A DNA stretch of 64,000 nucleotides from Nemertoderma westbladi (taxonomy: Eukaryota > Xenacoelomorpha > Nemertodermatida > Nemertodermatidae), in assembly GCA_032718475.1 (NCBI GenBank), contig JAUCBJ010007484.1, forward strand, positions 124,001-188,000, written 5' to 3'. The notes under the pieces are model-generated. The model did no database searches. It was not told where the DNA came from and was given only the letters and a program-made list of their open reading frames with translations. The translations under genes were made by a program, and so were the position numbers. This document shows positions 12,418 to 20,338 of this stretch, piece after piece (position 1 is the first letter of the stretch; each line of letters starts with the position of its first letter).

Positions 12418-12588
12418 ATACAATATTACACTACGCTAACCTAAAACCAATATAAAACGTAATTACACTATGTACATGTACAACTTTATCGAGAGCGTGA
12501 CAATGTCCGACTCAACGATAAAGATGTAATGTACAGAACAATTTATTATAAAGCGTATTTACAGTATAAATAGTAAATAATTAATAAA
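12418..12588 (-). repeat. 3' UTR piece of the minus-strand LINE
   Basis: AT-rich sequence directly downstream of the LINE stop codon, up to the boundary with repeat copy A. It has no open frame. It is assigned to the LINE by position only. Confidence 0.5.
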
Positions 12589-12965
12589 CTAATAACTTAC
12601 TGTAGGACTATTGTACCTATTTTTACATTGCACACGGAGGTGAGATTTAACTGCAGATTTAAAAGAATGTTGATTATTTAGGTTTTTAATTTCATTAGGC
12701 AGAGCGTTCCAATTTTTTATGCCGTTAAAAAAGAAAGTATCAGATTCAAAGGATTTACAATTCGGAAGGTAGAAGTTTGAAGCACCAGCTCTGGTACTGT
12801 AAGAGTGTGTATCGCGTACTCTGTTGAATTTTTGTTTTAGGTAATTGGGACATTTACCATTATACACTTTATGCACATGGTTAAGGCGTAGCTGCTTAAC
12901 TCTACTATCTAAGTTAAGTAGTCCAGATTCAGAAAAGTCATCTGGAGTTAGGTGGTGCCTAGGTG
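12589..12965 (-). pseudogene. LINE RT protein, C-terminal end
   Basis: The frame reads HHLTPDDFSESGLLNLDSRV, then VKQLRLNHVHKVYNGKCPNY, then TRAGASNFYLPNCKSF, then NGIKNWNALPNEIKNL and ends at 12589. This is the usual C-terminal region after the RT of Jockey/CR1-like LINEs. An ATG at 12982-12984 lies in the flanking repeat, so the apparent N-terminus (MTKYIM) is not native. The natural upstream part is 15544-16096, with repeat copy B inserted between. The 3' UTR follows at 12418-12588. Confidence 0.85.
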
Positions 12966-15545
12966 GCATGATATATTTCGTCACTTGGCTAATATTAATC
13001 GTACGGGGACGAAAGTAACGCGGTTGAAAAGGGGAAGAGTGGTACTACCTTCGTATCGAATGGGGGTAAGATATTTATTAATATTTCGGGTGGAAAAAGG
13101 GGCCGTAACTTTGTCCGTTTTTTCCATCTTTTTTACATAATAATTATTTCCAAAATTTTTAATACGACAACGCTAGTAGGAATCTGCCAATTCTTTTTCG
13201 GAAGGTGTAACAGACCACAGGGGCTACATTCCTATCGAATGGGGGTACAAAAAATATGTCGGCAAAAGGGTCCAAAAAGGGCCAGATAATGATAAAGGAT
13301 TTATAACTAATAACTTTTGACTCTAGAAGGTTAAGGTACATTTTATACGGTTAATATTGATACGGGCAATCCAAATATTCGATTGGTTTTGCTGCGCAAA
13401 TGATATAAAAAAAATGAGGGCCAATATTAAAATTTCGCGTTTCAAACTCGCTGCGCGGGAACACGTCTAGCTCGAAAACTACTCAACGTCTGGGAGACGT
13501 ATTTAAACATTCTTATAGAGCGTTAATTTATCAATCTTTCAGCGTTAGTTACAACGCCGTAGCTATTATATAACTGGTGCGGTAGACGATCGTGTGAAAT
13601 AAAATATTTATAAAAAGGGACGAAAAATTTTTTTTTTTTAATAAATCGCACTCCATAATAATTTAGTGTATTGCGCCAAAAGTACATTTAAAATGTAGAA
13701 AATTACCTCCGCTATCTTTTTTTCTTAACATTTATAATTAAAATTATGAATTTTAAGGGCCGAAAAATATCGCGTAATTTTGGCCCTTTTTTCATTTTTT
13801 TTTGGGGCCAAAAATAACCCCTTCTCAAAAGATAGAAAAAAAATTACAGCAAAGAATATACCAATTTTATTGAATTTGGACCACCAGAACCGAAGTTAGA
13901 GCGATTTTAGTGAAAAAATAAAAATAATTTTTTTTGCAAAAAAATTAAGAATGGTCAGGTCAATATTGGATTTCGAACCCGCGAACTTAGGTTTCATTAA
14001 CGTGATTGATAACCACTAGACTATGTGACCAAGATAATTTGAAATTTTCGAGTGACTATTTTTAAACATAAATAACTTCGGTTCTACAGGGCCGTTTAAT
14101 CTGAAACATTTTTCATTGGATAGAGGATAGATTGTAGTGTGTGAAATAGGATAAAACTTGGGAAAAGACTTATGTGCACTTAGTGCAAAATGCACTTAAA
14201 TAGTGAACATTTTTTCGATATTTCAAACACTATTATTTCCAGTTCTATTCGTCGTAGAATGTTATTTTTTGGATTAAAATGTAGTTTAGAATGATTTCTA
14301 ACTATAATCGTAACATTTGTTTAACTTTTTATGTCTATAAAGTGACTTAAAATGTCCATGAATATGGTCCAAAATCGCAAATCCAGATTTATTAAATTGG
14401 ATTTTTGACACTTTTAGCGACTGTCACTTGATCATACACCATCGTAGATCGGTAGAGGATAAACATAAGTTTGTTAAATAAGAGCCACCATTACGATCTG
14501 CTAAAGTGCACTTGTACAAATAAGTGTGCAAAAGTGCAAATTTTTTAATAAGGTCAAATTATATAGTATTGGGTTCTTTTCTTTGCAGATACTTTATTTT
14601 CATATTAATATGTTGTTTGAACCTTACTGAGCGCATTAGGGGATATGCGTACAAATAACCGGCCCTTATGAGGCTTCGATTGGGTAAATTAATAAAACAT
14701 AAGGTTGTATAGTATAATATTCTAAAAACCAGTGTGATATTAAATGCACTTAAAACAATAAATAGAGATCAAACAACAAATGGACCACACAATTAAAAAC
14801 TCGCACAATTTTGTACTTATTATATCGCTTCAAATTAATTCAACAGTGGATATTTGGGGGAAGGGGGAAGTTACAGTGTGCATTCGGCATTACTTTTTTT
14901 CGGGGGAAGTTTGGTGAACTGCATTTCAGTGAATCCAAACTTCCCCCTTTGATATATCATATACTTAAGACATGCTAGGGTGACGGGGAAATATTTGTTT
15001 CTGTCACACTTTGCTTCCATTTATCCTATCCTTTATTATTACCCCAGTCAGATAAGAGATAATAAATCAGTAAAAACTAAACTAAACTGTCTTTCATGCA
15101 AACAAATTTCTGACTAAAGACGGGTGAATGACCATGACCATGGAAATAATTTTAAATATAATTGTATATCAACTATTTGGGGAGGCTTCCAAGTTAAACC
15201 CAAAAACAATTATTTTGTTACATAGTAAATAACGTTGTATGTTCTTCTTCCTCTCATAATAAAATATAAATGAAATATCTCAGATCGCTATGCCCTGTAA
15301 CATTTCACAACCAAAATATTTAAGTGTGAAAAGTGTAGGCCTACCACACTCCGCCCAAACAACCGCAAACGCATAGCCAACAAATTTAACAAAAGGTTAC
15401 ATACATGTTGGGTTCATGACGAGATGAGTGAAAATTGATCGCGTAATATAAAGTAAAAAATTAAGAGACGGGCTGGCTCTCCTCCACTTTCTTACCCAAT
15501 GGATATGTTGTTGTAATAATCTAATATTGGGGCGGCTTTCTCTCG
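12966..15545 (-). mobile_element. unclassified AT-rich interspersed repeat, copy B
   Basis: About 2.56 kb that aligns end to end with copy A at a shift of about 3120-3130 bp; differences are scattered substitutions and small indels. It splits the LINE coding region: RFIKDYKPR lies on one side and HHLTPDDF on the other. On the plus strand it ends in 'ggcggctttctctcggtt', as copy A does. A 16-bp insertion near 14888 ('attacttttttt') separates it from copy A. It has no coding capacity. Its left edge (12966-12982) is uncertain by about 15 bp. Confidence 0.8.
13958..14030 (-). other. tRNA-like relic in repeat copy B
   Basis: Identical in sequence to 10838-10910, with the same A and B boxes, the same weak stems and the same T run downstream. 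Identity of the two relics in otherwise diverged copies may point to selection on the promoter or simply to recent copying. Confidence 0.6.
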
Positions 15546-16098
15546 GTTTGTAGTCTTTAATAAATCGTACTACTTTATTCTGAGCTACTTGTAATTTACA
15601 TTTAAGCTGTTTGGTTAAGCCTTCATACCAAGAAGAGCACGCATAGTCCATGTGACACTGTATTAAAGAAGCGCAAAGTAACTTGCGGGAGTCGGTGTTT
15701 AAACTATTTTTATTTCTGTATAGAAACCTAAGCCTACTGTTTATTTTCGAGAAAATATTTTTCACTATGCTTTCTCCTGATAAGCCGTTATCCAATGTGG
15801 CGCCTAAATATTTAAATTCCTTTTTATTTTCAATCTTATGTCCATTACTAGTGACTTCAAACTTAGTTACCTTCTTTAACTTTCTTTTGAAACCAAACAA
15901 AATACTTTCAGTCTTACCGTAGTGAATGGATAGCTTATTATCAACCAACCACTCATTACAGGATTCTAGAACTGCACTTAACTTTTGGGAAATATTGATA
16001 GGATCTTTATGAGAGAAAATAAGAGCACTGTCGTCGGCATATAAAATGAGTTTAAAATCGGGATCTATACTACTTATCATATCATTTACATAGCATAC
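15544..16098 (-). pseudogene. LINE reverse transcriptase, 3' part (YADD to thumb)
   Basis: Reading down from about 16098, the frame starts YVNDMISSIDPDFK and continues with KLILYADDSALIF (catalytic Asp pair), then NEWLVDNKLSIHYGKTESIL, then EFKYLGATLDNGLSGES, then SRLRFLYRNKNSLN, then IQCHMDYACSSWYEGL, and ends VVRFIKDYKPR at the repeat B boundary. An open frame continues to 15397 but those residues come from repeat B. The fragment starts exactly where the plus-strand fragment at 8506-9238 stops, so the two could be halves of one inverted element. The C-terminus is at 12589-12965. Confidence 0.88.
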
Positions 16099-16257
16099 AG
16101 GTCTAATATAGGTCTATATATATAGGTCTAAGCGATCATTTTATAGTTTTTTGCACAAGAAAGACACAAAAATCTTTTTTCGGGGATCATAAAACAGTAA
16201 CAGTTAGGTCTATGAAAAATTACAGCAAGGAACGCTTTTTAAGCGCTCCTTATATTT

Positions 16258-16390
16258 AGGCGCCACATTGGATAACTGCTTATCAGGAGAAAGTACAGTG
16301 AAAAATATTTTCTCGAAAGTTAACAGTAGGCTTAGGTTTCTATACAGAAATAAAAATAGTTTAAACACTGACTCCTGCAAGTTACTTTTG
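16258..16390 (+). pseudogene. short plus-strand LINE RT fragment
   Basis: It encodes ATLDNCLSGESTVKNIFSK followed by SRLRFLYRNKNSLNTDS, the same region as the minus-strand LINE at about 15670-15805, with roughly 7% base differences by eye. With the minus copy it forms an inverted repeat about 0.5 kb apart. Sequence on both sides is unrelated to the LINE. Confidence 0.75.
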
Positions 16391-16559
16391 TTGCCGTTAT
16401 TCCTGACACCAAGGGGGAAAACGCCGATGCTCTGGAGGCGGAATTTTTAGACCACTTTATTCCGGCCAGTCACCAGATATTGGGAGTGGAGAAGTATGTT
16501 ATCTGAGATGCAAGATTGCGGGTAGAGAAAAAGTTTCATTGGTTGGATATAATCTTTAA
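16391..16559. other. no recognised feature
   Basis: Unique-looking sequence between the LINE fragment and the BEL-3 3' LTR. No gene or repeat is recognised. Confidence 0.4.
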
Positions 16560-17133
16560 TGTAACTTGAACTCTGATTGAACCTTGATTGAGAATAATTT
16601 GGGCTTCCCCACACCAATATACCAAATATTCACAATAATACACAATATAAATTCCTAAAGTAAATTATTTAATTACCCACTGTTCACTTAACTTTCAGAT
16701 TTTGACCTAACTAATGTTCCCCATTTTGTCTCGGTCCTAGTCCCGGTACTGTAGTGTCAGTGTCAGTCGATCCTTTGCTTGTCCGTCCCACCATTCCCGA
16801 ACCCTGACGGGATCGGTCATCAGGAAAGCATTTCTACTAGTGGGTTACCAACTACCGAAGTAGAAGAAGGTTATCTAGGCCTCTAGTAACTATCAGGCAA
16901 CCCTGACAGCCGAGAGTATTGCTTGATTTTACCCCCCACCCATGGCCCTTAAATATCTGAGATGGTTCCCGCGCCCCGTAAGTCGCCACGAGTTTTGCCC
17001 ATAAATCGCCTCCAGTCTATCAAATGTGCCCAAATTTTGTGTTCCCGCACCCACCTCTGATATTGGCACATTCATAAAATATAAATCCAAAAAATATGTA
17101 ACTCGCGTTATGATAAATTGAAATACCGCGAAC
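16560..17133 (-). repeat. BEL-3 3' LTR (old, ends uncertain)
   Basis: On the minus strand it begins with TGTTCGCGGTATTTCA directly after a purine tract, as a 3' LTR should. The first 300 bp or so align, at roughly 75-80% by eye, with 51534-51850 on the opposite strand. The downstream end is set loosely where similarity and LTR-like composition fade. Its position just after the decayed exonuclease-like gene mirrors the layout of BEL-1. Confidence 0.6.
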
Positions 17134-17143
17134 AGTCCCCCCC
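17134..17143 (-). promoter_or_regulatory. BEL-3 polypurine tract
   Basis: Minus-strand 'tgggggggac' sits immediately before the LTR start TGTTCGCGG. This is the usual primer site for plus-strand DNA synthesis in LTR retroelements. Confidence 0.6.
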
Positions 17144-17313
17144 AAATGACTTTCGTGAGGTCTATTGGTAGATCGAGTTTGCGTAAGGTCATTTCCCCAT
17201 ATAAAAACCCAATTTTTATTATTGCATAGTCTACGATTAATTTGTCCTAGAGTCAGTTTACGTACATATAAAAATAAATGTTCGAATAAATGTCTATACA
17301 ATGTCCTGGTCTT

Positions 17314-18885
17314 CTATCTCCTGCTTTGATATGCTTTCCTTTTCTTCGCCCGTCGACTTTCATCTATCGCCAGTGCTGGTACGGGGGCATCACTTGCCGA
17401 TGTGAGCATCGCCGCTGCCTGCCTCCTGGCAGCCCTTCCTCGGGGAGGTATCGAAATGAGATCTGTTCTCCTCTCCAACTCGGTGGTTCGAGCCGCCTGG
17501 AACCATTCTCCATCTCCAAACGCTCCCGTATACGAGTATAGATGTATAATCACTTCAAAGGGACCGAATAGATTGGCACTAAGCAATAAATCCACAAAGT
17601 GGAAAGGCAAGGTCTTTACCGTATGGAGGCGTTCGGGAAACGAGAAATATCCGCACGCCATCTCCTGTGCAACGTTTTGAGCGCTCAATCGGGCTCTGGT
17701 CTTTATGTGGACATTGGCGTACGTCTCGAACATAACCATGTTCCCGGTAGCTGTAACATCCTTGGTAGGACATTTAATGTTGCACCGAGGGCTCGCTGTA
17801 TGCCCACGGAAGCCGCACATTGTACAGACGTTATAAAGTGTCTGGCAAACCGCTACGTCGTGGCCCGGGGTGGCGCAATACGGACAATATACTATCCCGA
17901 GGATTTGGAAACACGGTTCGGTAACTCATGGTTTCTTACTGCGAGGACACTGCTCCGAACCGCAGCTACTGCAAACATCTAGTTGCATTTCCCGACTGAA
18001 GAATATCGGGATCTGTACGCCGGCGTAATATTCGAATTGTCTATCTTTTTGGGGATAATTGTCATAACCGGAAGCCCGCGGAATGCCGCGATGGCGCGGA
18101 GTTGGGCCTCGCTTCGGTATCCCTCCTTATGGTCCACTGGACGCATCTCAGGTGCCCGTTTCTGACGGTGAATCCACTCCGTCTGTTCCGCGTACCATTG
18201 GGTGAGTCTCATCGGGTCCTGTGGAATGTTGGGAGCCGTCGCAATAGCCGGTCGGCGAAGGGGTTCCGGAATATTCACCGAGGGAATCCCGAGGAGGTCT
18301 CTAGGGGTTGGTGGTATACTAGGGCCCTTCGTAACTTGGATAGCCAATCGCGTCCGCTGGGTACTGGTACTTGGGGTTTCCGTGGACCAATCCTCTCCTC
18401 CAGGAAACGGGTAAGGAGATAACCTCCTGCATGTATGATCGAAGTCACTGAGCGCGAGTGTAGTAACTAGTTCTCTCGCCGGACTACCGGAGCCAAGCGG
18501 AGTAGTTACACCAGAGTCCGTCGTAGGCTCAGTCGCGGCAATTCGCTTAGCGGCTGATCCGTAGGTAACTTCCAGTTCGTGTTGACGTTTCGGTGTGGGT
18601 AACAGAACACCTTTGTGTTTCTATAACTCCTCCCCTTCCGACGATACTATAGGTTCCTCTGCGCCAAGGAGATTGTTAATCGTTGGGATATCGAATGGTC
18701 CATGCAGATCCCAGGATTCGATAATGTCGAGCGTCTTGGTATCTCCCAGTGGGATATTCTGTACCGCCTTGAACGCGCGGTCGATCACCTTGTTCCATTC
18801 GTAGTCTATGAAGGCATTGGGGACCGCGCTAATAAGCTTATCGAGGGTTTTACAGATAAACTTGGCGACCGTGTACGACTCCATC
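17314..18885 (-). pseudogene. BEL-3 exonuclease-like/zinc-knuckle gene, 3' part
   Basis: Continues, after the BEL-1 insertion, from the part at 32927-33748. It reads ESYTVAKFICKTLDKLISAV (the last exonuclease helix), a long polar linker, then three cysteine clusters at about 17965-17780 (CSSCGSEQC, CPYCATPGHDVAVC, CTMCGFRGHTASPRC), and a C-terminal domain with FETYANVHIKTRARLSAQNV matching FEEWADVGAMTRQRMKAQEF of BEL-1. It ends in a basic tail, RRAKKRKAYQSRR. Lesions: TAG at 18621-18623, a frame change near 17985, and a TGA between the first and second knuckles (about 17927). It is clearly a decayed homologue of the gene at 20339-22699, much diverged in the linker. Confidence 0.8.
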
Positions 18886-19440
18886 TGTGACGGGATCCAG
18901 GAAGGATCCCGATTTATCCGGTTGTTTAATTCACTCGTCCCCGCCGTGTGTATGAAAGGTAAAAAAGGGAATCCGTGTCGTTCGTTGTATATAATAACTG
19001 ATATAGATATAGGGTATATAGATATAGGTGTACGGATAATGTTGTCGTATACAGAAGGCGGGATACGGTAATTAAAGTCCCGGTCGGTCCTTCCCTAGCT
19101 AAACTAACTAACCTAAACTAGCACCAATATTACACTGAGATAACTGAACTGATATGATTACTGCCAAGTGGCTATATTGCACGGTTGGCCTTGTTACTCT
19201 ACCTAATCGATGCCTTTCCCCCCTCTGATTGGTTGATACCCTTGTTGGCGCCCTTTGGAGTGTTTCCGTTCACTCCACCTGTTCTCTCTGGGTTAGGGGT
19301 TTGGCCCCTGACCCTCATTGTGTGTTTCCTTCCCATTTTGTTGGGGTGGCACGAGTTGGTTGATTACCCAATCTCGTGGCTACCAATATTGCTTATCGGC
19401 TTAACTTTATGGGGTGTTAGCGGGATTGAATAAGCTAACA
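18886..19440 (-). repeat. BEL-1 3' LTR (555 bp)
   Basis: Ends are TGTGACGGGATCC and AATAAGCTAACA (TGT...ACA). It differs from the other LTR by a 4-bp indel in 'cggtcggtcc' and one substitution (gctAcc/gctCcc). It contains an inverted 'ccaatcagag' (CCAAT-type box) and an 8-bp inverted repeat CGGGATCC/GGATCCCG at its terminus. Confidence 0.97.
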
Positions 19441-19478
19441 CTCCCCCCCATGCTATCTTCCCGGTGAGAAGATAGCAT
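19441..19478 (-). promoter_or_regulatory. BEL-1 polypurine tract and adjacent hairpin
   Basis: Minus-strand 'gggggggag' touches the 3' LTR. Directly upstream is a perfect 11-bp stem, ATGCTATCTTC/GAAGATAGCAT, with a 7-nt loop (19450-19478). BEL-2 has the same arrangement at 50379-50415, the loop differing by one base. Confidence 0.8.
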
Positions 19479-20338
19479 CCACCTTAAGTGCACTACAATC
19501 CCGCTGGATCCCGATCTAGTATCGGGTGTGGGGTGGAATTCTTTTCTCTCGGAGCCGGCTTTCCAGGCCGCTCCCTATGGGTATGATAACGCTACCCTGT
19601 ATGCCTGGCGTCTCATGTTGGGCCGATCGTGCTCACCTCTCACGTGACTTTTGTTTCCCCAACACTTTTGCCCTATCTCTTCTCCACTCTCACCCTAACT
19701 CTCTCATACCCTCGGACCTCCTCGTCCCTCACTCAGCCTCTTATTCTCCCCCCCCACACACTAGAATTGCGTCCGCACTCTCTCCGCACTTCGCACTATT
19801 GCTCCGTTCCTCAACCCCACTTCGATTGCCTCATCCCTTCTGACGAATCTCCCCCCCCCCCCTCTTGTGCCGTCGCACTCAAGAAGTGTGAAATTGTCTG
19901 GTGTCTCGTCCATAGTGCCATAGTCAGTTATCCCCCCAGTCCCAGTAGCTAATTGAGAAAGGTTGTATGACTATAGTACTTACTCCGAATGTATATTTGT
20001 AGATTACTAATTGCTACGTACGTACATACAAATTGCACTTATATGATTATTTGCATTAATTAGATTTGTACTTAATAGTTCGTACGTCCCACGCGGCGCC
20101 TTCCAGGCGTACCACGTCCAAGTCCCAGTTTCTCTCCCTCGGCCCCCGGAACCTATCTGTTCCTCTGGGAATAGTTCCCCCTGGCGTCCTCTTCCCTGGG
20201 TCGTTTCTTGGTTACCACCGCTCCTCTGGGATCCGCTTTCTGCTTTCGGACCTTCGCCGCCACCTCCTTGCTGATTCCGGTTGTTGGCTCCTTGGGCGCT
20301 GGTGTTATTAGTGCCCGATATCGCTTCGCCGGTGGCCC
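19479..20338 (-). other. BEL-1 3' untranslated region
   Basis: The segment between the exonuclease-like gene and the hairpin has no supported coding sequence. Its LTR-proximal 200 bp align with 50200-50378 of BEL-2, including the 'ggccgatcgtgc' block. A Gly/Gln-rich frame (20007-20378) overlaps the end of the upstream gene in another frame and is listed under findings. Confidence 0.6.

Noticed and set aside
15397-15543. C-terminal extension of the minus-strand LINE RT
   Set aside because: These codons belong to repeat copy B inserted in the LINE.
17290-18890. Several plus-strand frames of 60-127 codons
   Set aside because: They are antisense shadows of the decayed exonuclease-like gene, which has recognisable motifs on the minus strand.
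19185-19433. 82-codon hydrophobic frame, also at 32671-32919 and (related) 37931-38143
   Set aside because: It lies wholly inside the LTRs, and the BEL-2 LTR versions run antisense to the element. There is no independent support.
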